From Methanosarcinales archaeon (lineage in GTDB: Archaea > Halobacteriota > Methanosarcinia > Methanosarcinales > Methanogasteraceae), in contig QMVM01000118.1 in NCBI GenBank assembly GCA_003661105.1, positions 1-6,392 on the forward strand: a stretch of DNA of 6,392 bases, read 5' to 3'. The notes beneath the pieces were generated by a model. That model had not been told where the DNA came from, made no database searches, and was given only the letters and a program-made list of their open reading frames with translations. A program made the position numbers and the translations under genes. Positions 1 through 5,807 of this stretch are shown here, one piece after another (position 1 is the first letter of the stretch; the number at the start of each line of letters is the position of its first letter).

Positions 1-2
1 GA

Positions 3-146
3 TCAGGATCACTTGCAACAATCCACTTTGAGGTAACGGGCACAGCCGGAGATGCCAGTGCTCTTGCGATATCAGATGGATTGCTTATTGATACTGAGTC
101 GGGCAGAATACCGGCGGTCTGGATTGACAATGAGGTGAGTGTATGA
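3..146 (+). CDS. Cohesin-domain protein, C-terminal fragment
   Basis: The reading frame is open from the left edge to the TGA at 144-146, giving the last 47 residues of a protein that starts outside the window. The fragment has the beta-strand pattern of the end of a cohesin domain: a GSLATIHFEV strand, a GDASAL turn, an SDGLLID strand and a final short strand. It aligns without gaps for most of its length with the end of the cohesin encoded at the right edge (from 6156), including the shared GDASA and SDGLL motifs. Cohesins bind dockerin modules on partner proteins outside the cell. The protein stops directly after the domain, so this end has no linker, membrane anchor or sorting signal; any anchor would have to be N-terminal. 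The next gene encodes a dockerin protein starting about 60 bases downstream, so the two are probably co-transcribed partners. The cohesin call rests on the fragment plus its complete-looking paralogue in the same window. Confidence 0.72.
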   Translation, partial: SGSLATIHFEVTGTAGDASALAISDGLLIDTESGRIPAVWIDNEVSV

Positions 147-192
147 AGCTCACTCGTAATAAGCCAAATAAACGAATAATTAGCAGAACAAA

Positions 193-198
193 GGAGGT
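193..198 (+). promoter_or_regulatory. Strong Shine-Dalgarno site setting the binding-protein start
   Basis: GGAGGT at 193-198 is a near-perfect ribosome binding site seven bases ahead of the in-frame GTG at 206. An ATG at 143 is also in frame but lacks such a site and would put about 21 extra polar residues ahead of the signal peptide. The site therefore favours GTG 206. An ATG at 204 overlaps this GTG but is out of frame and is followed at once by TGA. Confidence 0.7.
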
Positions 199-205
199 AA
201 TAGAT

Positions 206-1939
206 GTGAACGTGGTAATCCGATTTGGAATGATCGGAATAATCGTAAGCACGATGCTTCTGGCATCGCTACCATCCGCGAGTGCAACGCTCTATGGAGA
301 TGCGAATGAAGACACACGGATTAATATGCAGGACGTGACCAAGGTCGAGCGTATGATCCTTGAATATGATCCTGAAACCACATCAGCCGATACAAATCAG
401 GATGATGACATAAACATGCAGGACGTGACCTATATCGAGCTTATAATCCTTGAACGGAAACCATTCCCTGGCGGAAGCCTAAATGCGGTAATGATCTTCG
501 GACCAAAGGATAACACACTTGATCCGGCGTATAAGTGGACTGGCTGGTATATGAGAAAGGCTGGCATCTATGAGACGCTATTCAAGTATAACGCTGAGAT
601 GGAACTTACACCGGAACTTGCCACAGGATACACACAGGTGAGCGATACTGTATGGGATATTCATCTGCGAGAGGGTGTTACATTCCACGATGGCACTCCC
701 TTCAATGCAGACGCTGTGGTGTACTCAATCGGGCGGGTTACGGATGAATCGAATTCGCGAAGCAGCGAGTATGATCACATCGCATCTGTCGTTGCACAGG
801 ATGATTACACAGTAAGGATCACAACAACCGATCCGTATGCCCCGACGATAGCAAGTCTAACCGATCCGCTCGTATCCATGGTGAGTCCTGATGCAAGCGA
901 TCTCGCCACCGATCCAGTGGGCACAGGTCCCTTTATGTACGACAGTAACGAGTTCGGAGCAAGTCTGTCGGTTGTCAGGAACCCGGATTACTGGGGTGGC
1001 GGAGTTAAGCTCGAAGATGCGACCCTGACCTACGTCCGTGACAGTACAACAAGGGCAACGATGCTGGAAAGCGGAGATGTCGATATGGCGCGAGGTCTTC
1101 CATATCCACAGGTGAGCACGATAGAGGGTGATCCTGATCTGGATGTTGTCGGTAAGGAGACGATGCGTGTGTACTTCATGTTCGTGAACACTGAAAAAGC
1201 ACCTCTTGATGACGTCAGGGTGAGACAGGCGATCAACTACGCAATCGATCGTGACGAGGTCGTCGATGTGGCGCTGGAAGGTGTCGGTGGCGTGTCAGCC
1301 AAAGGGGTGTTCCCATCGATCTTCCCATGGGCAAACGACGAACTCGCTGGATACCCGCATAACCAGGCAACAGCACTTGCACTTCTCGAGGATGCCGGGA
1401 TCACCGATATAGATGGCGATGGTACGCTGGAATATGACGGAGCGGACTTCACGCTCAACATCAAGACATACACCAGCCGGGCTGCGATGCAACCCAGTGT
1501 AGAGGTCATCCAGTCGCAGTTAGAGGATATCGGAATCGTTGTGACCACTGATTTTACTGGATCGGGCCCTGTAAAGGAGGCTATGACTGCTGGCACCTAT
1601 GATCTGGCGTTCTATTCGTATGGTGTTGCGCCGAGCGGGGATCCTGACTACTACCTGACCGCACACTTCGACTCAACAGCCGGTTACAAGGAGAACGGAT
1701 GGACCCGGTACTCGAATGCCACTGTTGACTCGCTTCTGGCATCGGCAAGGGAAGAAATGGACCTGGATAAGAGGAAAGACTACTACGACCAAGCACAGGC
1801 AATAATCGTGGAAGAATCTCCTGAGATGTTCATCTTCCATGAAAAGGAGCTTGTGGGCTACGATAACAAGGTGATAGGTTATGAAATCTATCCGAACGAG
1901 ATAACCTTCCTCACCAAGAATATGTATATCGGGCGATAG
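206..1939 (+). CDS. Dockerin-tagged ABC transporter substrate-binding protein (SBP family 5)
   Basis: This is a secreted solute-binding protein of the peptide/nickel (DppA/OppA/NikA) class, 577 residues from GTG 206 (598 from the alternative ATG 143). Residues 1-27 form a signal peptide with a hydrophobic core ending in SASA; no lipobox cysteine is present. Residues about 32-82 are a type-I-like dockerin with two calcium-loop repeats, each followed by a helix. The rest is a family-5 binding domain: the REGVTFHDGTPFNADAVVYS signature near residue 155, a DDVRVRQAINYAIDRDEVV segment near 340, and a DIDGDGTLE loop near 401 that resembles calcium loops common in this family. There is no C-terminal membrane segment. 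The length matches a normal family-5 protein plus about 60 residues of dockerin. Cohesin genes lie on both sides and permeases downstream, so it probably delivers ligand to that transporter while held on a cohesin surface protein. The ligand cannot be read from the sequence. Confidence 0.9.
   Translation: MNVVIRFGMIGIIVSTMLLASLPSASATLYGDANEDTRINMQDVTKVERMILEYDPETTSADTNQDDDINMQDVTYIELIILERKPFPGGSLNAVMIFGPKDNTLDPAYKWTGWYMRKAGIYETLFKYNAEMELTPELATGYTQVSDTVWDIHLREGVTFHDGTPFNADAVVYSIGRVTDESNSRSSEYDHIASVVAQDDYTVRITTTDPYAPTIASLTDPLVSMVSPDASDLATDPVGTGPFMYDSNEFGASLSVVRNPDYWGGGVKLEDATLTYVRDSTTRATMLESGDVDMARGLPYPQVSTIEGDPDLDVVGKETMRVYFMFVNTEKAPLDDVRVRQAINYAIDRDEVVDVALEGVGGVSAKGVFPSIFPWANDELAGYPHNQATALALLEDAGITDIDGDGTLEYDGADFTLNIKTYTSRAAMQPSVEVIQSQLEDIGIVVTTDFTGSGPVKEAMTAGTYDLAFYSYGVAPSGDPDYYLTAHFDSTAGYKENGWTRYSNATVDSLLASAREEMDLDKRKDYYDQAQAIIVEESPEMFIFHEKELVGYDNKVIGYEIYPNEITFLTKNMYIGR
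299..451 (+). repeat. Dockerin duplicated calcium-binding repeat (two copies, 90-base period)
   Basis: Two 21-residue units at 299-361 and 389-451 each follow the dockerin pattern with Asp, Asn, Asp and Asp at loop positions 1, 3, 5 and 12, then a helix ending in I-L. At DNA level the 15-base string atgcaggacgtgacc occurs identically at 326-340 and 416-430. In both copies loop positions 9-14 read NMQDVT, so the presumed cohesin-contact residues at 10-11 are Met-Gln in each. Internal symmetry of this kind is a known hallmark of dockerins. Confidence 0.88.
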
Positions 1940-1965
1940 TACAGGAGTTCGAATATCAAGCAAGA

Positions 1966-2010
1966 ATGGCATGCGGTTTCGCGTGTCATCTTGTTTAGTT
2001 ATTTTTTATT
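1966..2010 (+). terminator. Hairpin with T-rich tail after the binding-protein gene
   Basis: Bases 1966-1975 pair with 1980-1989 in a ten-base stem containing two G-T wobbles, closed by the four-base loop GTTT (1976-1979). The stem is followed by a T-rich run, including six consecutive T, up to 2010. It lies 26 bases after the stop codon, so it could end or attenuate transcription of the binding-protein gene. In archaea the T tract alone may be sufficient. Part of the AT-rich stretch could instead serve the promoter of the next gene. Confidence 0.5.
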
Positions 2011-2042
2011 CAACATTTGTGAGTACATAAAGGGTTTTACTG

Positions 2043-2789
2043 ATGGATGTGAAACGCGTTATCTGGCGGTACTGGGACAAGAGAAGCCAGACGTATGACG
2101 AAAATGGGTATAACTCACAAAAGGAGGTGCGACACTTCTGGAAGGGGTTATTAGAAGATGTAATCAGAACAGATGAAAGCCTTAAGATTTTAGACGTTGG
2201 GACCGGGACTGGCTTTCTGGCTCTGCTTTTTGCAGAAATGGGACATAACGTAACAGGGATAGATATCTCAAGAGGTATGCTGGAAAAAGCACGGCATAAC
2301 GCGGACAAATTAAAATTGACTGTGGATTTTATGCATTGTGATGCGGAAAACTTGCCTTTTGAAGATGAAACCTTTGACATTGTGACAAACAGGCACCTTC
2401 TCTGGACGATACCAAGTCCCAAAGTAGCTATCGATGAATGGTGCCGTGCTGTGAAATCAGGTGGTAGAATCATGCTGATCGATGGAAGGTGGTACGATCC
2501 TACAATAGATATGCGTTTACGCAGATTTTTTGGAAGAATTGCCACTTTTGTGACTGAAAAACGAAGTCCACGTCTGTTTATGAGTTATTATGCCAAAATT
2601 AAAGATCAATTACCATTTTTTGATGGGAGTGGGTCAAACTATATCGTTGATCTGTTTACTGAAGCTGGACTAAAGAATATATCATTAGACAATCTTGAAA
2701 AACTTAAGGAATTTGAAAATAAAAGTAGATCTCTGGCGTATCGAATTGCAAACAAACCATCTCTCTTTTTAGCACTTGGTGAAAAATAG
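2043..2789 (+). CDS. Class I SAM-dependent methyltransferase (Methyltransf_11-like)
   Basis: The 248-residue protein has the Rossmann-fold methyltransferase motifs in order. Motif I is ILDVGTGTGFLALL at 49-62. The acidic end of strand 2 is the Asp in GIDIS (74), expected to contact the SAM ribose. The adenine-site Asp is in CDAENLPF (about 100). Motif IV is FDIVTNRHLLWTI (111-123), and the post-motif strand KSGGRIMLIDG lies at 138-148. There is no signal peptide or membrane segment, so it is cytosolic. The C-terminal 100 residues, probably the substrate cap, resemble nothing I can name, so the substrate is unknown. The gene lies between a binding protein and its likely permeases, about 100 bases after the first and 43 before the second. 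Its base composition is clearly lower in GC than either neighbour, which suggests separate origin. ATG 2043 is preceded by a weak AGGG at 2031-2034. It may modify a ligand or metallophore handled by the transporter, but only position supports that. Confidence 0.88.
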   Translation: MDVKRVIWRYWDKRSQTYDENGYNSQKEVRHFWKGLLEDVIRTDESLKILDVGTGTGFLALLFAEMGHNVTGIDISRGMLEKARHNADKLKLTVDFMHCDAENLPFEDETFDIVTNRHLLWTIPSPKVAIDEWCRAVKSGGRIMLIDGRWYDPTIDMRLRRFFGRIATFVTEKRSPRLFMSYYAKIKDQLPFFDGSGSNYIVDLFTEAGLKNISLDNLEKLKEFENKSRSLAYRIANKPSLFLALGEK

Positions 2790-2832
2790 CCCACAACCCA
2801 ACAGACTTAAATGCGATAGGACGCGTGACGAC

Positions 2833-3777
2833 ATGATCGATTATATATTAAAACGAATGCTTCAGCTGATTCCTGCACTACTCCTCGTTTCTGTGATGAG
2901 TTTCTCGATAATATATTTTGCACCGGGAGACCCCGCAGAGACTCTGTGTACTGGACCTGATGGCAATGCGAACCCGAAATCAGTAGAGGAGTTCAGGATC
3001 AAGATGGGGCTTGACAAACCGCTTTACACCCAGTATCTGATATGGCTGAACAATGTTCTGCACGGCGACTTTGGATACTCGTATCAGAGCGGAATTCCGG
3101 TCTTCGACCACATAAAAAGGGCGTTTGGAGCTACATTCAAGCTTTCGGTTGTAAGCCTGATCATTTCACTCACAATCTCGATCCCTCTCGGGATTATCTC
3201 TGCAATCAAACAAAACTCCCCTGTAGACCTCGCCTGCATGGTCGGCGCGTCGCTCGGAGTCTCCATGCCAAATTTCTGGCTGGGACTACTTCTAATGCTG
3301 CTCTTCGGGGTGTATCTGGGCTGGCTTCCTGTAGCCGGTTACGGAGATGGCGGCGATCTTGAGCACATCATACTGCCAGCGATAACGCTCGGAACCGGTT
3401 CTGCTGCGATTACTGCACGACTGGTGAGGTCAAGTATGCTTGAAGCACTCGGGCAGGACTACATACAGACCGCTCGTGCAAAAGGCGTCTCTGAACGGAT
3501 CGTCATCGGTAAACACGCCCTCAAGAACGCCCTGATCCCGGTCGTTACCATGGTCGGACTTAACTTCGGATACCTCCTCAATGGTTCGGTTGTGGTCGAA
3601 ACGATCTTCGGATGGCCTGGCATTGGCAGGCTGACTGTCGATTCGATAAACATGAGGGACTATATGATGGTTCAGGGCTGCATCGTGTTTGTAGCAGTTC
3701 TCTTTGTGGTGATCAACTTGCTCGTTGACATCTCATACAGGTACATCGATCCGAGGATACGCTATGAAGCAGCATGA
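2833..3777 (+). CDS. dppB: Dpp/Opp/Nik-family ABC transporter permease, DppB-type
   Basis: This is an inner-membrane subunit of a peptide/nickel-class importer, 314 residues from ATG 2833. An in-frame TTG at 2776 would add 19 polar residues and overlap the methyltransferase, so it was not used. It opens with the DppB hallmark YILKRMLQLIPALLLVSVMSF as the first membrane helix, then FAPGDPAE. An extracellular segment holds GLDKPLYTQYLIWL and GDFGYSYQ. Further membrane helices lie near 101-125, 132-165, 235-255 and 280-302. The cytoplasmic EAA loop that docks the ATPase is at about 204-236, with TARAKGVSERIVIGKHALKN. The FGWPGIGRL and YRYIDPRIRY end motifs are present and the length is normal. 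It overlaps the next permease by 14 bases. A TATA-like CTTAAATG at 2806-2813 could allow separate, nearly leaderless transcription, but this is weak. The symbol denotes family position; the substrate is not established. Confidence 0.92.
   Translation: MIDYILKRMLQLIPALLLVSVMSFSIIYFAPGDPAETLCTGPDGNANPKSVEEFRIKMGLDKPLYTQYLIWLNNVLHGDFGYSYQSGIPVFDHIKRAFGATFKLSVVSLIISLTISIPLGIISAIKQNSPVDLACMVGASLGVSMPNFWLGLLLMLLFGVYLGWLPVAGYGDGGDLEHIILPAITLGTGSAAITARLVRSSMLEALGQDYIQTARAKGVSERIVIGKHALKNALIPVVTMVGLNFGYLLNGSVVVETIFGWPGIGRLTVDSINMRDYMMVQGCIVFVAVLFVVINLLVDISYRYIDPRIRYEAA
3753..3756 (+). promoter_or_regulatory. GAGG ribosome binding site for the second permease
   Basis: GAGG inside the end of the first permease gene lies seven bases before ATG 3764. 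The alternative in-frame ATG at 3779, just after the first permease's stop, has no comparable site, so the overlapping start is preferred and suggests coupled translation. Confidence 0.45.
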
Positions 3778-4636
3778 TATGTGCAACAGTCGAGTTATAG
3801 GCGCTGTAGCGATAGTAAAAGAGAGTAGATCCGCTATACTGGGTCTTGCTATCGTCGTCTTGCTCGTTATTCTGGCGATCTTCGCGCCCTGGCTATCGCC
3901 AAATGATCCCACCGAGGTGTGTCTGGGGGATCGGCTGATATCGCCGTTCACAGAATCCAAATACCCGCTTGGAACGGATCATCTGGGAAGATGCGTTCTA
4001 TCAAGGCTGCTATACGGCGCAAGAGTCTCGCTTGCAGTCGGGATCGCCATAGTTGGCATATCAACAGTGATCGGGGTTGCTCTTGGGGTGGTTTCAGGGT
4101 ACTATGGGGGAATCTTCGATTCCGCGATCATGCGTTTAGTTGATGCCACCCTTTCCCTACCGAGCATATTTCTGGCGGTGGTGATCGCTGGCATGCTCGG
4201 GCGAGGGCTTGCGAGTATCATGATCGCACTCGTGGCGATAGAATGGACAAGCTATGCCAGGGTTGCGCGTGGTTCGGTACTGTCGCTCATGGAAAAGGAG
4301 TTTGTAGAGTCTGCAAGATCTCTTGGCGCACGTGACAGCTATATCATGGCTCGTCATATTCTTCCAAACATCATCGCCCCGGTAATCGTGGTGGCAACGA
4401 TCGGCATGGCTTATGTGATACTTGCAGCAGCGGCATTGAGTTTTCTCGGTTTTGGTGCGCAGCCACCGACGCCTGAGTGGGGCGCGATGTTAAACGCAGG
4501 GCGCGTGTACATGCGGACAGAGCCGTATCTCACGATACTTCCGGGATTTGCGATAATGCTTCTGGTCCTCGCGTTCAATCTACTCGGAGATGGGCTCAGG
4601 GATATACTTGACCCGAGACGGGTGGTGGTTGAGTGA
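3764..4636 (+). CDS. dppC: Dpp/Opp/Nik-family ABC transporter permease, DppC-type
   Basis: This is the second membrane subunit, 290 residues from ATG 3764, and it pairs with the preceding permease to form the translocation channel. Residues 24-44 are the first membrane helix, leading to the APWLSPNDPT motif typical of DppC/NikC. Next is YPLGTDHLGRCVLSRLLYGARVSL-type sequence at 67-90, the family hallmark. More membrane helices lie near 91-112, 133-160, 203-228 and 258-275. The EAA loop at about 179-207 (EFVESARSLGARDSYIMARH, then ILPN) contacts the ATPase. The GFGAQPPTPEWGAML motif and the LGDGLRDILDPR ending are intact. In the hallmark, the residue usually Asp in GRD is Cys (77), a conservative-looking family variant rather than clear damage. 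The stop overlaps the GTG start of the ATPase gene by four bases, so the three genes form a coupled operon. The symbol denotes family position only. Confidence 0.92.
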   Translation: MKQHDMCNSRVIGAVAIVKESRSAILGLAIVVLLVILAIFAPWLSPNDPTEVCLGDRLISPFTESKYPLGTDHLGRCVLSRLLYGARVSLAVGIAIVGISTVIGVALGVVSGYYGGIFDSAIMRLVDATLSLPSIFLAVVIAGMLGRGLASIMIALVAIEWTSYARVARGSVLSLMEKEFVESARSLGARDSYIMARHILPNIIAPVIVVATIGMAYVILAAAALSFLGFGAQPPTPEWGAMLNAGRVYMRTEPYLTILPGFAIMLLVLAFNLLGDGLRDILDPRRVVVE

Positions 4637-5790
4637 GTTCACTTGAGATAATCGATCTGAAAACCCATTTTCCGACCCCGGATGGCACCGTAAGAGCTGT
4701 GGATGCAATCGCCCTCTCGATAAGGGAGAAAGAGACGTTCGGTGTGATTGGTGAGACTGGTTGTGGAAAGACGGTGCCTGGGCTCTCAATTATGCGCCTT
4801 TTGCACACAACCGCAATGGCAGAAGGAGAGATCATCTATGCAGGAAAGAATCTTCTCGGAGTAAGTGAAGCAGAGATGAGGGCGGTCAGAGGGGAAGAGA
4901 TCGCAATGATCCTGCAGAACCCAACAACCTCCTTAAACCCAGTCTTAAGAGTGGGTGAACAGATCGCAGAAGCGATCCAACTCCATCAGGGACTTAACAA
5001 GAGAGGTGCAAAAGAGAAAGCGGTTGAGGTGCTCGATGCGGTCAAAATCCCCTCGCCATCCAGACACGCGAACGAGTATCCGCACGAGTTCAGCAGGGGA
5101 ATGAAACAGCGTGTGATGCTTGCGATGGGTCTTGCATGTGATCCGGCACTCATCATAGCAGACGAACCTACAAAAGGGCTTGATGTCACGATAAAGGCGC
5201 AGATCGTTGAATTGATAAAAAAGGTGACAGAGAAGAAGGTGATGCTTCTCATAACCCACGATCTCGGCGTCGCAAGGATCCTTGCAACGAATCCTGATCT
5301 CATCATCGCTGACGAACCCACATCCTCACTGGACGTCTCAGTTCAGGCGCAAATCCTGAACCTGATGAAATATCTGCAAAAGAAGTTCGACCACACATAT
5401 CTCTTCATCTCCCATGATCTCGACGTCGTCCGGATAATGGCTGACCAAATCGCAGTCATGTATCTTGGACAGCTGGTTGAGATCAGAAAGACCCGCGATA
5501 GGTTCAACTATGCAAAGCATCCGCACACACAGGCACTACTCTCTGCTGTAACCAGACTTACACGCGGGGCTGAAGACAGAAAGCGAACACTCATCAGAGG
5601 AGATACTCCAAGTCCGATCGATATACCCAAGTGGGTGCAGGTTTCACACACGATGCCCACGAAGAGAAGAGATCTGCATGATCGCAAAGCCGAAACTTGT
5701 CGAAATCGAAGGAAAGCATCATGCGGCATGTCATTTTATTTAAATATTGAAAATCGAAATGTTTATGTCACAGCAAACGCGATGATTTGA
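4633..5790 (+). CDS. Chimeric DppD/DppF-type ABC ATPase, probably a damaged gene
   Basis: The 385-residue frame from GTG 4633 starts as an oligopeptide-type ATPase of the D subfamily. Walker A GETGCGKT is at 40-47, the Q-loop ILQNPTTSLNP at 93-103, the signature FSRGM at 153-157 (usually LSGGM), Walker B LIIADE at 173-178 and the H-loop ITHDLGVA at 207-214. At about 213-217 it jumps to ARILATNPDLIIADEP. This brings a second Walker B (223-228), an SSLDVSVQAQ D-loop region and an FISHDLDVV H-loop (258-266) in F-subfamily style, then AVMYLGQLVE. A second Walker A, Q-loop and signature are missing. From residue 334 the expected Cys-rich tail is replaced by unrelated sequence through a frameshift. 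The simplest reading is an in-frame deletion that fused adjacent dppD and dppF genes, leaving the operon without a complete ATPase pair. A working homodimer cannot be ruled out. The neighbouring permeases look intact. Confidence 0.85.
   Translation: MSSLEIIDLKTHFPTPDGTVRAVDAIALSIREKETFGVIGETGCGKTVPGLSIMRLLHTTAMAEGEIIYAGKNLLGVSEAEMRAVRGEEIAMILQNPTTSLNPVLRVGEQIAEAIQLHQGLNKRGAKEKAVEVLDAVKIPSPSRHANEYPHEFSRGMKQRVMLAMGLACDPALIIADEPTKGLDVTIKAQIVELIKKVTEKKVMLLITHDLGVARILATNPDLIIADEPTSSLDVSVQAQILNLMKYLQKKFDHTYLFISHDLDVVRIMADQIAVMYLGQLVEIRKTRDRFNYAKHPHTQALLSAVTRLTRGAEDRKRTLIRGDTPSPIDIPKWVQVSHTMPTKRRDLHDRKAETCRNRRKASCGMSFYLNIENRNVYVTANAMI
5269..5283 (+). other. Apparent dppD-dppF fusion point
   Basis: Around these bases the protein passes from a D-type H-loop (LLITHDLGVA) to the residues that precede Walker B in an F-type subunit (ARILATNP). 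The two Walker B copies lie 150 bases apart, with similar DNA starting cttgca at 5131 and 5281. The join does not fall at equivalent positions of the two genes, so it is not a simple crossover between aligned homologues. The exact base cannot be fixed without the parental genes. Confidence 0.65.
5633..5743 (+). pseudogene. Frameshifted C-terminal tail of the ATPase (oligo_HPY-type Cys-rich motif)
   Basis: If the T at 5632 is skipped, the frame after IDIPK reads GCRFHTRCPRREEIC, continues through KPKLVEIEGKHHAACHFI, and stops at TAA 5741-5743. This is the conserved C-terminal motif of oligopeptide/dipeptide ATPases, with GCxFxxRCP and a final xxCH. In the frame as given it is replaced by 52 unrelated residues ending at 5790. 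A single inserted base, either real or a sequencing error, explains it. Confidence 0.82.
5739..5747 (+). promoter_or_regulatory. Possible archaeal TATA box for the downstream cohesin gene
   Basis: TTTAAATAT resembles an archaeal TATA element. Initiation about 26 bases downstream of its centre would fall near 5770, leaving a leader of roughly 40 bases before ATG 5808. No clear purine-rich BRE is seen just upstream, so support is limited. The box lies at the very end of the restored ATPase tail. Confidence 0.3.
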
Positions 5791-5807
5791 AAAATTATAT
5801 TACAAAG

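Noticed and set aside
143..205. ATG 143 as the start of the binding protein, overlapping the cohesin stop as ATGA.
   Set aside because: The overlap is attractive for coupling, but it adds a long polar stretch before the signal peptide, and the strong GGAGGT site points to GTG 206. It remains a possible alternative.
1940..2042. A small RNA gene or riboswitch between the binding protein and the methyltransferase.
   Set aside because: Only one short hairpin with a T-rich tail is visible, which a terminator explains; there is no larger conserved fold that I can recognise.
2118..2130. AAGGAGGTG inside the methyltransferase gene as an internal ribosome binding site.
   Set aside because: It encodes the in-frame residues KEV of the conserved N-terminal region, and no start codon at proper spacing opens a sensible frame.
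2006..2545. A 179-codon open frame on the minus strand opposite the methyltransferase gene.
   Set aside because: It lies opposite a gene with clear methyltransferase motifs, and its translation shows no recognisable domain or composition typical of a real protein.
4633..5790. A simple 150-base tandem duplication inside a single ATPase gene.
   Set aside because: The two Walker B segments are diverged and carry different subfamily signatures (ITHDLGVA versus FISHDLDVV), which fits a join of two different genes better than a recent duplication.
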